A stretch of DNA of 15,320 bases from Chloroflexota bacterium (GCA_016191985.1 JACPVB010000120.1:1-15320), one strand, 5' to 3'; counted from the first letter of the stretch, positions 5,472 through 13,368 are shown. Numbers and translations are program-made. Notes: generated by a model from the sequence alone, not told the origin.

Positions 5472-8003
5472 TCAACTAACATCCCCTTTGCCGCCGCCCC
5501 AGAATCGTTCAAAGGCTTCGGCGAGCAGGGCATGTTCAGGTTGATTTAATTCAGGGTCGCGCTCGAACAAGGCTTGCGCCTGTTCCCGCGCTTTTTCAAT
5601 TAACTTCACATCGGTGATACTTGCCATCTTCAAGGTGGTGGCGTAGCCCGCCTGGCGCGTTCCTAAAAATTCACCGGGGCCGCGCAGTTTCAAATCCAGG
5701 TCGGCCAGTTCAAAGCCGCTGTTGGTAACCGCCATTGCTTGCAGGCGTTCGTTTTCGGTCGCATCTTCATGCGTGGGGATCAACAAACAAGTGGACTGTA
5801 CCGAACCGCGTCCCACACGTCCGCGCAATTGATGGAGCTGCGCCAGGCCAAAACGGTCCGCGCCTTCGATCAGCATCACGGTCGAATTTGGCACATCCAC
5901 ACCCACTTCAATGACTGTGGTGGAAACGAGGATGTCAAATTTCTTGTCACGGAAATTCAACATCACTTCATCTTTTTCACTCGGCTTCATGCGTCCGTGC
6001 AGCAGGCCAAGTTTCAAATCGGGGAACACTTCCTTTGAAAGCGTATCAAAATCATCCACCGCCGCGCGCGCATCGATCTTCTCGCTTTCATCGATCAGCG
6101 GATAAACAATAAACGCCTGGTTGCCGTTTTTAATCTGCGCCCGCAGCAGGGTATACGCGCGTTCGCGTTCCTGCGGACGAAGCACATACGTGGTGATGGG
6201 CTGTCGTCCTTCGGGCATCACATCGATCACAGAAATATCGAGGTCGCCAAAGACTGTCAACGCCAGAGAGCGTGGAATCGGGGTGGCCGTCATCACCAGC
6301 AAATGCGGGTTTGTGCCCTTGCTGCGAAGCTCTGCGCGCTGCTCCACGCCAAAGCGATGTTGTTCATCGATCACCACAAATTGCAAATCTTTAAACAAGA
6401 CGTCTGGCTCGATGACGGCGTGTGTGCCGATGACAATTTTTACTGAACCGTCCATCAAACCCTGGCGGATCGCTTCTTTCTCACTTTCAGTTGTGTTGCC
6501 CACCAACAAGCGGATATCACTCTGTTGCAGCGTGCCGCCATCCCCCGTCAATAGGTTGATGAAGTTACGATAATGCTGTTCCGCCAAAATGGCTGTAGGA
6601 GCCATGATCGCAGCCTGCGCTCCCCCATGGATGACCATCGCAGCTGCTAATGCCGCAACGACTGTTTTTCCCGAACCGACATCGCCTTGCACGAGTCTGT
6701 TCATGGGTTTGCCAGAGTCCAGGTCGGCGCGGATGTCTGCCAGGGAGGTTTGCTGGGCAGATGTCAGGGTGAAGGGCAATGCTCCTAGTCGAGCACCCAG
6801 CCACTCGTCCGAGACCGGGAAGCGGCGGCCCTCTACAGATTTCCAGTCCCGCTTCTGGCGCAGCACTCCCATTTGCAGGTAGAAGATTTCGTCAAATCCC
6901 AGGCGTTCCCGCGCCAGTTTGAGACGGGCTTGCGAATCGGGGAAGTGGACCTGCGTCAATGCTTCGCCAAGCGAAACAAGCTGCGCGGCGCGTTTGATGG
7001 TATCGGGCAGCGCATCCACAACGGCAGGCGCCGAATACGTGATAACCTGATTCATTTGTTTGCGCAGCCAATTTTGGGTGATGCGCTCAGTCAGCGAATA
7101 GATAGGCACGATGCGATTGGTGTGCAGGTTTTCAACTTCCACGGGTTCCCAATCGGGGCTGTTCATCACGAGGCGGCCAAGATACTGGTCGATCTTTCCA
7201 GAGACGGAGATCGCATCCCCATCCTTAAAACGATTCATCAACCACGGCTGGTTGAAAAACGAAATGCGCAGCGAACCCGTGCCGTCGCCGATGATGACTT
7301 CGATAATGCTTTGCTTGCCGCCGCGAATAGGACGATTGTGTACGCTTTGAATGGTTCCAAGCACGGTGACCACATCGTTGTACATCAATGCCTGGATCGG
7401 CTTGAGCTGGCTGTAATCTTCATACCGACGCGGGAAGTAATACAGCATATCGCCCAGCGTCTGCATCCCTAGCTTTTCGAGAGACTCGGCATTCTTTGGG
7501 CCAACACCTTGAAGCACGGTTAATTTTGCGTTGAGCGCGGCGGGCGTCTGGCTATGCTTTGCGCCAGCCACCGTTTCAGAACGAGGCGGCGGGTTCTGAC
7601 GCGGTCTCTGTTGATATTGCTGCGGTTGGGATTGTTCAGCAGGGTGCGGCGCAGACTCCGAATCCTCAGGTTTTGATTCCTGCGGAGGAGCAGAAGGGCG
7701 CTGCTGTTGCGGACGCGGCGGATGGGCTTGTTTTGGTTTTTGTCCCGCTTCGGGGTAGGTTTCTGCAATTCGTTTCCATAATCCCTTAAGCGATTCTGCC
7801 CGCCCATCCGGGCTGAGTTTTTCGTAGGAGCGCAAACGCGACACCACAGCCTGGATCACCTCTTCGGTGATTCCATCTGCGCGGGCCTCCCCTTCCCAAT
7901 AATCCAGCATTTTGGCAAGTCCGCCGATGATGGCGGTATTTTGGTATTTATTCTCGTGCTCGAGGCGAAAAAATTTACGAAGTTTTTCCAGGGATGGTTG
8001 CAT
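5472..8003 (-). CDS. recG: ATP-dependent DNA helicase RecG with N-terminal extension and PQ-rich linker
   Basis: 843 residues from the ATG at 8003. An in-frame TTG at 8036 would add 11 residues; neither start has a good Shine-Dalgarno, and the ATG begins MQPSLEKLRKFF, a plausible family start. RecG is a monomeric branch-migrating helicase that regresses stalled forks. Layout: helical N-terminal domain (about 1-85), Pro/Gln/Ser-rich linker (about 90-150), helix-hairpin-helix-like LQGVGPKNAESL (about 164-175), wedge OB-fold, then helicase motifs: Walker A GDVGSGKT (440-447), DEQH box (546-549), TATPIPRS (572-579), and QLRGRVGRG (725-733) of motif VI. The C-terminal DLDLKLRGPGEFLGTRQ block is RecG-specific. 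Length exceeds the common 690 because of the extension, as in Thermotoga and many cyanobacterial or Chloroflexota RecGs. It heads the recG-coaD block. Confidence 0.97.
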   Translation of the reverse strand: MQPSLEKLRKFFRLEHENKYQNTAIIGGLAKMLDYWEGEARADGITEEVIQAVVSRLRSYEKLSPDGRAESLKGLWKRIAETYPEAGQKPKQAHPPRPQQQRPSAPPQESKPEDSESAPHPAEQSQPQQYQQRPRQNPPPRSETVAGAKHSQTPAALNAKLTVLQGVGPKNAESLEKLGMQTLGDMLYYFPRRYEDYSQLKPIQALMYNDVVTVLGTIQSVHNRPIRGGKQSIIEVIIGDGTGSLRISFFNQPWLMNRFKDGDAISVSGKIDQYLGRLVMNSPDWEPVEVENLHTNRIVPIYSLTERITQNWLRKQMNQVITYSAPAVVDALPDTIKRAAQLVSLGEALTQVHFPDSQARLKLARERLGFDEIFYLQMGVLRQKRDWKSVEGRRFPVSDEWLGARLGALPFTLTSAQQTSLADIRADLDSGKPMNRLVQGDVGSGKTVVAALAAAMVIHGGAQAAIMAPTAILAEQHYRNFINLLTGDGGTLQQSDIRLLVGNTTESEKEAIRQGLMDGSVKIVIGTHAVIEPDVLFKDLQFVVIDEQHRFGVEQRAELRSKGTNPHLLVMTATPIPRSLALTVFGDLDISVIDVMPEGRQPITTYVLRPQERERAYTLLRAQIKNGNQAFIVYPLIDESEKIDARAAVDDFDTLSKEVFPDLKLGLLHGRMKPSEKDEVMLNFRDKKFDILVSTTVIEVGVDVPNSTVMLIEGADRFGLAQLHQLRGRVGRGSVQSTCLLIPTHEDATENERLQAMAVTNSGFELADLDLKLRGPGEFLGTRQAGYATTLKMASITDVKLIEKAREQAQALFERDPELNQPEHALLAEAFERFWGGGKGDVS

Positions 8004-8078
8004 ATGTTCAATTTTATCATGGGGATGGATGGGCAATCTCTTTTACAGGAAGGATTTTTAGGAGTTGCCATGATTCTT

Positions 8079-8124
8079 GTCCACAAGACTGCTTCGTTGG
8101 TCCACAGGACTGCTTCGCTTGTAC
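8079..8124 (+). repeat. Imperfect 21-nt tandem repeat, about 2.2 copies
   Basis: GTCCACAAGACTGCTTCG (8079-8096) is followed 21 nt later by GTCCACAGGACTGCTTCG (8100-8117), with one difference, and by a partial third unit GTACACGG beginning at 8121, again 21 nt on. It lies in the gene-free spacer between the recG start and the PTS operon end. Confidence 0.85.
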
Positions 8125-8186
8125 ACGGACGACACGGAAATTACGGAAAAGCCTTTTTAAATCCGTTCTTGTCCCGTGCTGTCCGT
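8125..8186 (+). repeat. Long imperfect inverted repeat in gene-free spacer
   Basis: ACGGACGACACGG (8125-8137) pairs with CCGTGCTGTCCGT (8174-8186) at 11 of 13 positions. Nested inside, ACGGA (8143-8147) pairs with TCCGT (8162-8166). No T-tract follows. The roughly 270-nt spacer 8004-8276 carries no convincing gene: its only open + frame is antisense read-through into the EIIC gene. Confidence 0.6.
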
Positions 8187-8193
8187 CAAACCT

Positions 8194-8213
8194 GTACTGA
8201 GCCTGTCGAAGTA
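8194..8213 (+). repeat. Copy of a CTGAGCCTGTCGAAG-type interspersed intergenic word
   Basis: TACTGAGCCTGTCGAAGTA has 4-bp complementary ends (TACT and AGTA) around the core GAGCCTGTCGA. From memory, words of the type CTGAGC(C/T)TGTCGAAG recur in intergenic DNA of many bacterial genomes, including Chloroflexota. That recurrence is background knowledge; only one copy is in this window. Confidence 0.5.
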
Positions 8214-8265
8214 TCCGTGTCCCAAAAAGGTTTAATCACGGTAAATCCCATAGAGCCTACAGGAA

Positions 8266-8303
8266 GGAAAATAAAAGAGGGCTGCCCAAAACGGACAACC
8301 CTC
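8266..8303 (-). terminator. Rho-independent terminator of the PTS operon (minus strand)
   Basis: On the minus strand GAGGGTTGTCC (8303-8293) pairs with GGGCAGCCCTC (8287-8277) over 11 bp, two of them G-U wobbles, with a 5-nt loop, and is followed by TTTTATTTT. On the plus strand the two wobbles become mismatches, so the structure is oriented for the minus strand. It lies 60 nt after the EIIC stop at 8363 and closes the fructose operon. Confidence 0.85.
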
Positions 8304-8362
8304 AATTTTTTAAGAACGTGGACTTTAATCCACAGCGCAAGGCGAATGAAATCTGCGCTGCT

Positions 8363-9448
8363 TTATTCGGTAGGAACAGGTTTCTTCAAAAGGAAGAGCA
8401 TACCGGTTGTAACCACAGTTCCAACAAGCAAGGCAACCACGTACATGCCAAGGTTTTCCACCGCATTCGGGATGGGCAAAACGAAGATTCCGCCGTGCGG
8501 GACAGCCAGCTTACAACCCGCCACCATGGAAATGGCACCAGCCACCGCCGAACCGACCATGATGGACGGGATCACTGCGAACGGATCGCGGGCAGCATAC
8601 GGAATCGCGCCTTCGGTAATGAAGGAGATTCCCAACACAGCAGTCGCGCTGGCAGATTCTTGCTCGTCTTCCGTAAAGCGGTTCTTGAAGAGATAAGCGG
8701 CAAGGGCAATGCCGAGCGGAGGGGTCATGCCGGCGGCCATCACAGCGGCCATCGGAGCGGTGACACCGCTTCCAATGAGACCGGTGGCAAAAAGGTACGC
8801 GGCTTTGTTGACAGGACCACCCATATCGAAGGCCATCATCAAGCCGAGGATGAGGCCCAGCACAGCGGCGCTGCCAGCCTGCAAGCTGGTTAGCCAGCCA
8901 GTGAGAGCGTTCAATGCGGCGCTGACAGGTACTCCCACAACATAAAACATGATCAAACCGACGACCAGCGAACTGACCAGCGGCAGGATCAGAACAGGCT
9001 TCAAACCAGACAGGTTGCGCGGAAGTTTAATGGCACCGTTGAGCCATTGGGTAAAATAACCCGCCACAAAACCAGCAATGATGCCGCCGAGGAAGCCGGA
9101 GCCAGTCACACCCGCGAGGATACCGCCGATCATGCCAGGGGCGAGACCGGGGCGATCCGCAATCGAGTAGGAAATGTAACCAGCCAATATCGCCACCATC
9201 AAGCCGAAGCCGCCCTTGGCGCCAATGGCAAACACATTCGCCCAGAAGGTTGTCCAGGCGGTGGCTTCTATGGTGGAGCCATCCATGGCGAGGGTGGCAT
9301 CATAGGCGTAGATACCGCGAGCTGCAAAACCGATAGCGATCATCAAACCACCCGCCACTACAAACGGGATCATATACGATACGCCCGTCATGAGGTGCTT
9401 ATAGGCACCTTTGAAAGAATCACTTGCCTTGCCAGTTGCTGTAGTCAT
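8363..9448 (-). CDS. fruA: PTS fructose-type permease, EIIC domain only
   Basis: 361 residues, a membrane protein of about nine to ten hydrophobic segments. EIIC forms the translocation channel and binds fructose, which is phosphorylated by EIIB during import. Family marks: YKHLMTGVSYMIPFVVAGG near the N-terminus (16-34), RPGLAPGMIGG (99-109), GFLGGIIAGFVAGY (118-131), MAFDMGGPVNKAAY (205-218), and the substrate-site ITEGAIPYAARDP (277-289). In enterobacterial FruA, EIIB and EIIC are fused (B'-B-C); here EIIC is a stand-alone chain and EIIB is the gene immediately upstream, 20 nt away. A strong AAGGAG precedes the ATG. It is the last gene of the operon and is followed by a terminator. Fructose is the most likely substrate given FruK in the operon; mannitol-like or other ketose specificity is less likely. 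Confidence 0.94.
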   Translation of the reverse strand: MTTATGKASDSFKGAYKHLMTGVSYMIPFVVAGGLMIAIGFAARGIYAYDATLAMDGSTIEATAWTTFWANVFAIGAKGGFGLMVAILAGYISYSIADRPGLAPGMIGGILAGVTGSGFLGGIIAGFVAGYFTQWLNGAIKLPRNLSGLKPVLILPLVSSLVVGLIMFYVVGVPVSAALNALTGWLTSLQAGSAAVLGLILGLMMAFDMGGPVNKAAYLFATGLIGSGVTAPMAAVMAAGMTPPLGIALAAYLFKNRFTEDEQESASATAVLGISFITEGAIPYAARDPFAVIPSIMVGSAVAGAISMVAGCKLAVPHGGIFVLPIPNAVENLGMYVVALLVGTVVTTGMLFLLKKPVPTE

Positions 9449-9468
9449 TTTTCTCTCCTTGGAATGAC

Positions 9469-9771
9469 TTATGAGTTCAGAGCGGCGGTAATTACGCCTG
9501 CTCCGTCTTTGATTGCCGCATTGCTGGCGGTCTCATAGATCTTCTTGCCAGTGAAACGGCTCAAATCCACTTTCGTATCGGCGGCGATGACCACGAGATC
9601 GGCTTCCGCGATCTCGCTCTCTGTCAAGCGGTTTTCCACGCCGATGGAACCCTGAGTCTCCACCTTGATGGTGTGACCCAGTTTCTTCGCGCCGCGTTCA
9701 AGCCCCTCTGCGGCCATGTAGGTATGGGCAATACCTGTGGGACAAGCTGTGATTGCAACTATCTTTGCCAT
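9469..9771 (-). CDS. fruA: PTS fructose-type EIIB component, stand-alone
   Basis: 100 residues, cytoplasmic. EIIB takes the phosphate from EIIA on a cysteine and passes it to fructose at EIIC. The active-site loop is ACPTGIAHTYMAAEGL with Cys10, exactly the fructose-family EIIB signature. GHTIKVETQGSIGVEN follows (32-47), also typical, and then the ADLVVIAAD strand. Length equals one complete EIIB domain, without the extra N-terminal B' domain of E. coli FruA. AAAGGAG lies 6-9 nt before the ATG. It sits between fruK and the EIIC gene. The fruK-EIIB spacer of 57 nt contains a small GTAGGG/CCCTAC hairpin. Confidence 0.94.
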   Translation of the reverse strand: MAKIVAITACPTGIAHTYMAAEGLERGAKKLGHTIKVETQGSIGVENRLTESEIAEADLVVIAADTKVDLSRFTGKKIYETASNAAIKDGAGVITAALNS

Positions 9772-9806
9772 TCAATTCTCCTTTCAAAGAAAAAAATAAG
9801 ACCTCA

Positions 9807-9822
9807 GTAGGGTCGCCCCTAC
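9807..9822. repeat. Short hairpin GTAGGG-TCGC-CCCTAC within the PTS operon
   Basis: GTAGGG (9807-9812) and CCCTAC (9817-9822) are perfect inverted arms around TCGC. It lies between fruK stop (9829) and EIIB start (9771). There is no U-tract on the minus strand beyond scattered T, so transcription probably continues. GTAGGG(G)CGACCC-like words are, from memory, frequent intergenic elements in several phyla. Confidence 0.6.
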
Positions 9823-9828
9823 CGGTGC

Positions 9829-10764
9829 TCACACAAAGGGAGTAATTTCAACCTTTTTTTGAAACTCATCGATCAAACTGGAATGCGGCAGGTCACGCCC
9901 GAGGCGGGTCACTGCGCTCAGGGAAAAAGCAGTTGCCAGCCGCGCGCAATCTTTCAAAGACAATTTTTTATTCAAGCCAGCCACCAGTCCCGCCACCATC
10001 GCATCCCCCGCGCCGACGGTTGATTTCACAGCCACAGCAGGCGGGCGGGCGATGAAAGCCCTGTCTTTTTCAACAAAGAGTGCGCCGTCGCTGCCCATCG
10101 AAACTACAACAATGGTTGTCTCTTCATTGATCAATGAAATTGCGGAAGCGCAGGCATCGGAAATTGCATCAAGAGGTTTCTTCACCAGCAGGCTCAACTC
10201 ATGAATATTTGGCTTGATGATATTAGGCCCCGCCTTCACAGCCTCTGCGAGCGCCTCGCCACTGGTATCCAGAACAACCCTGCGCTTTTTCGATTTTAAA
10301 AATCGGATCAAATCTGAATAAAAAGTGGATGGAAGCCCCGCCTGAAGATTCCCAGAGAGGACAAAACACTCGCACGCCTCCGACATCGCCTCGACCTGCT
10401 CGTAAAAACGAGAGACAGCATACTCCCCGGGAATTTGTCCGGGCGTGTTCAAGTCCGTGGTGACCTGGTTGGCTTCGTCCATAATTTTGATGTTGATGCG
10501 TGTTTCGCCAGGCACACGGATGAAGCGGTCTTCAATTCCCTTGCGCGCAAAATGACGTTCGAACACATCCGCATTTTCCTCGCCGAGAAAACCCGTCACA
10601 ACCACATCCATTCCATAGTCCGCGAGAAAGGAGGCGACGTTGACACCCTTCCCGCCCGCGTCAAAACGCATGGCACGGCTGCGGTTGACCGTGCCCGTCT
10701 GAAAGTTATCCACCGAGACGGTCTGGTCAATAGCAGGGTTGGCGGTAATGGTTGCGATTTTCAT
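9829..10764 (-). CDS. fruK: 1-phosphofructokinase
   Basis: 311 residues of the PfkB/ribokinase family. It phosphorylates fructose-1-phosphate from the PTS to fructose-1,6-bisphosphate with ATP, feeding glycolysis. Signature parts: N-terminal TANPAIDQTV (7-16), the substrate loop DAGGKGVNVA (35-44), KPNIHEL (184-190), and the ATP/anion-hole STVGAGDAMVAG (248-259) with catalytic base Asp254. Length is normal. The start overlaps the stop of the EIIA-HPr-EI gene as ATGA on the minus strand (10764-10761), so the two are translationally coupled. Being second in a fructose PTS operon argues for 1-phosphofructokinase rather than tagatose-6-phosphate or 6-phosphofructokinase, which share the fold. Confidence 0.95.
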   Translation of the reverse strand: MKIATITANPAIDQTVSVDNFQTGTVNRSRAMRFDAGGKGVNVASFLADYGMDVVVTGFLGEENADVFERHFARKGIEDRFIRVPGETRINIKIMDEANQVTTDLNTPGQIPGEYAVSRFYEQVEAMSEACECFVLSGNLQAGLPSTFYSDLIRFLKSKKRRVVLDTSGEALAEAVKAGPNIIKPNIHELSLLVKKPLDAISDACASAISLINEETTIVVVSMGSDGALFVEKDRAFIARPPAVAVKSTVGAGDAMVAGLVAGLNKKLSLKDCARLATAFSLSAVTRLGRDLPHSSLIDEFQKKVEITPFV

Positions 10765-13220
10765 AAAGCACGAACCTCTGCTGCCGTGCGGCAGGCAAGG
10801 GCAGTTTGAGCCAAAGCCTGCAAGTCAGTTAATGATGTTTTGCGTAAATGAGCTTTGATGGTCGGGATGGTTGGAACCGTGACACTTAATTCTTTCACGC
10901 CTAAGCCCACCAAAATGGATGCGCCTTTCGTGTCACTCGCCGCGCCGCCACAAACCGCCACCCACTTCCCTTCTTTGGCCGCCGCCTTCACGGTCATATC
11001 CACCATGCGCAATACAGCAGGGTTAAGCGCATCTGCTTGTTTGGCAAGCTGTGGATGGACGCGGTCCATGGCGAGGGTATATTGAGTCAAGTCATTCGTG
11101 CCAATTGAGAAGAAGTCCACCAGTTTGGCAAGATGGTCTGCCAGAATAGCCGCAGACGGAACTTCGACCATGATGCCAATTTCCACTTTAGGCGCGTTCA
11201 CTTCAGCACGGACTTGTTCGGTAATTTCAAGCACCTGTTCCACATCTTCCACGGTGGAGATCATTGGGAACATGATGCGGATGTTGACTTCCTTCGCGGC
11301 GCGATAGGCGGCACGCAACTGCGGCAGGAACAAATCAGGCCGCGCAAAGCACAGACGAATGCCGCGAATGCCGAGGAAGGAGTTATCCTCTTTTGGCAGG
11401 TCCAAATGTGGAACCTGCTTGTCGCCGCCAATGTCCAATGTGCGGATGGTGAGTGGAGCGCCGTTTAGCGCCTTCGCCATGTCACGATAGACTTCGTATT
11501 GTTCGTCTTCAGTCGGGGTCTTTCCACTTTCCAAAAAGAGGAATTCGGTGCGCATCAGCCCCACGCCCTCTGCGCCATATTCCATGGCTTTGACAGCATC
11601 CGCCACACGGTTCACATTTGCAAAAACTTCAACGTTATGTCCATCAGTTGTGTTTGCTGGGGAAAGTCGTTCTGTAAAGTCTGCATTGAGTTGGCGTTCC
11701 ACTTCTTCATGCAATTCTTCGGCGCTTGTAATCTCATCCTCAAGCGGGTTGAGATATAGCTTGCCATTGAAGCCATCTAAAATGCAGTTGGTATTATTTT
11801 CGATTTCCAAAACCGCCTCCCCCGCCGCAACAATGGCAGGGATGCCCATCGCGCGCGCGATGATGGCCGTATGTGAAGTCGGCCCGCCTTTGGCAGTGAT
11901 GAAACCCAAAATCAAATCAGGGTCGAGATTGGCAGTGTCTGAGGGAGTGAGATCATCTGCAATCAACACGGATGGAACATGTGTGGCCGACGGAGATTCA
12001 TCCGCAATGCCGAGCATGTGGCGCAGCACGCGCTGGCAAACATCGCTCAAATCCATGGCGCGGCCCGCGAGCACGGGGTCATCCAGTTTTTTTAATTGAT
12101 CGATGCGAATTTGAATGGTCTGTTGCCAGGCCCAGGCGGCGTTATGTTTTTCCGCGATCAACTTTTCAGTTTCCTGTAAAAGTTCAGAGTCCTGCAAAAA
12201 CTCGGCGTGAACCAAAAAGATGGAAGCCTGCCCCGAACCCAAACGCACTTTCACTTCGTCGTATAGTTTGGTTAATTCCTTGTGTGCGGCTTCCACTGCA
12301 TTCTTAAATTGTTTCCTGCCAGATGTCGGGCTGGAAGGAGAATCTTCCACTTTAATTTCTTTGGGCTGATGCTGGCAAATGGGTCCAACCACGATACCAT
12401 CAGAAGCGGGAACTCCCTCAGCGAAGGCAACTGTCTTTTTGGGCAACCAGTTCAAACGGTCCCGATTAAGAAGCGGGGGGTGCGAAGTTTCCTCTTCGCC
12501 GAGTCCGCTTTCAATCGCATTTTTCAAAGCGGCGAGTGCCTCATCTTCATCCGCACCTTCAGCAGAAACGTGAACGGTGACGCCTTTCGCCGCTCCCAAT
12601 TGCAGGAGACTGACGAGACTCTTTCCATCCGCAACTTGCGCGCCGCTTCTCACTTTAACCTGAGCCTGATAGCGCTTCGCAATATTGACCAACTCTGTGG
12701 CAGGGCGCGCATGCAGGCCCGTGGGGTTGATGATTACGGTTTCAAAATATTTTGCAAAATCAGTTGTGTTATTTTTTACGGGGATTTCAGGGCGTTCGCC
12801 TGTGAGTGATTCAATAATATCGAGTTTGTCTGCGGTGAAAGAGAGGCGGGCGGCTTCTTCTTCATCTGAGACCACGCCGGTGAGTTTGCGAAGAATACCG
12901 AGGTGTTCGCCAGAAGCAGCGGCAATCCCAACCACCAAACGGACGGTTTCGCCTTCGTTCCATTCAACGCCGTTGGGGACCTGCAAAACGGCGATGCCTG
13001 TTTTCAAAACATACTCGCGGTCTTCCGGCATTCCATGCGGGATGGAGATGCCGTTGGCAAGGTAGGTGTTGGCAACCTTTTCGCGCTCGAACATGCTATC
13101 CACGTAGCGGGGATCGATATTGCCGTTCTGAATCAACAGCCGCGCAACCTGGCGAATGGCTTCGTGCTTCGTTTTTGGCGAAGCGCCCAATTCAACTTGT
13201 TCGGGATCGAGTTCCAGCAT
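10761..13220 (-). CDS. fruB: Multiphosphoryl transfer protein: fused EIIA(Fru)-HPr-Enzyme I
   Basis: 819 residues from the ATG at 13220, chosen because AAGAGG lies just upstream; a longer frame to 13280 begins with TTG and has no ribosome binding site. Three phosphocarriers are joined. EIIA-Fru is at about 1-145, with phospho-His62 in SIPHG and a GEHLGILRKL region. HPr is at about 158-243, with phospho-His170 in NPTGLHARPA and a Ser201 (GKSLVSLLQLG) at the regulatory Ser46 position. Enzyme I is at about 262-819, with phospho-His450 in GGPTSHTAIIARAMG, RTEF, NDLTQY and Cys757 in VAVCGG. The chain therefore accepts phosphate from PEP and delivers it to EIIB by itself. The same domain order occurs in Rhodobacter and Xanthomonas FruB-type proteins. 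It is first in the operon, under a LacI-type operator, and couples to fruK by ATGA overlap. Confidence 0.96.
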   Translation of the reverse strand: MLELDPEQVELGASPKTKHEAIRQVARLLIQNGNIDPRYVDSMFEREKVANTYLANGISIPHGMPEDREYVLKTGIAVLQVPNGVEWNEGETVRLVVGIAAASGEHLGILRKLTGVVSDEEEAARLSFTADKLDIIESLTGERPEIPVKNNTTDFAKYFETVIINPTGLHARPATELVNIAKRYQAQVKVRSGAQVADGKSLVSLLQLGAAKGVTVHVSAEGADEDEALAALKNAIESGLGEEETSHPPLLNRDRLNWLPKKTVAFAEGVPASDGIVVGPICQHQPKEIKVEDSPSSPTSGRKQFKNAVEAAHKELTKLYDEVKVRLGSGQASIFLVHAEFLQDSELLQETEKLIAEKHNAAWAWQQTIQIRIDQLKKLDDPVLAGRAMDLSDVCQRVLRHMLGIADESPSATHVPSVLIADDLTPSDTANLDPDLILGFITAKGGPTSHTAIIARAMGIPAIVAAGEAVLEIENNTNCILDGFNGKLYLNPLEDEITSAEELHEEVERQLNADFTERLSPANTTDGHNVEVFANVNRVADAVKAMEYGAEGVGLMRTEFLFLESGKTPTEDEQYEVYRDMAKALNGAPLTIRTLDIGGDKQVPHLDLPKEDNSFLGIRGIRLCFARPDLFLPQLRAAYRAAKEVNIRIMFPMISTVEDVEQVLEITEQVRAEVNAPKVEIGIMVEVPSAAILADHLAKLVDFFSIGTNDLTQYTLAMDRVHPQLAKQADALNPAVLRMVDMTVKAAAKEGKWVAVCGGAASDTKGASILVGLGVKELSVTVPTIPTIKAHLRKTSLTDLQALAQTALACRTAAEVRAL

Positions 13221-13281
13221 AAGACCTCTTATGGGTGATGGATTGCCAGAAAAGTAGTACCAAAGAACTATAACGGGCAAA

Positions 13282-13310
13282 AGTGTAAACGATTACATTA
13301 TTTATGTCAA
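13282..13310 (-). promoter_or_regulatory. Promoter of the fructose PTS operon
   Basis: On the minus strand a perfect TTGACA (13310-13305) is followed after exactly 17 nt by TACACT (13287-13282), four of six matches to the -10 consensus. Predicted start of transcription is near 13275, giving a leader of about 55 nt. The LacI-type operator at 13284-13297 lies in the spacer and overlaps the -10, an arrangement expected for simple repression. Confidence 0.8.
13284..13297. promoter_or_regulatory. LacI-family operator O1 in the PTS promoter
   Basis: TGTAAACGATTACA is a palindrome with perfect 5-bp arms and a central CG, the usual LacI-family operator form. It sits between and over the -35 and -10 boxes of the PTS operon. 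The most likely ligand is the divergent LacI-type regulator. Confidence 0.85.
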
Positions 13311-13368
13311 GGTTTTTTCGGTAATAAGTGCAAAAATTCGTATTTTTTAGCAAAATATCCCCTTCTTA

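Noticed and set aside
6873..7472. 199-codon + frame opposite recG
   Set aside because: It is a shadow of the recG coding strand; composition is His, Arg and Asp-rich without domain character or a ribosome binding site.
7941..8696. Long + strand open frame with AGGAG before an ATG at 8070 and a 7-residue repeat
   Set aside because: It runs antisense into the EIIC gene, its repeat is explained by the 21-nt tandem DNA repeat, and its EPVEV stretch is the usual spurious translation of the GAGCCTGTCGAAGT word.
8318..8893. 191-codon + frame opposite the EIIC gene
   Set aside because: Very His, Gly and Arg-rich antisense translation of a hydrophobic protein gene; no supporting start signals.
13221..13280. 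N-terminal extension of the EIIA-HPr-EI protein to a TTG at 13280
   Set aside because: The extension overlaps the predicted transcription start and has no ribosome binding site, while the ATG at 13220 has one and begins the EIIA domain properly.
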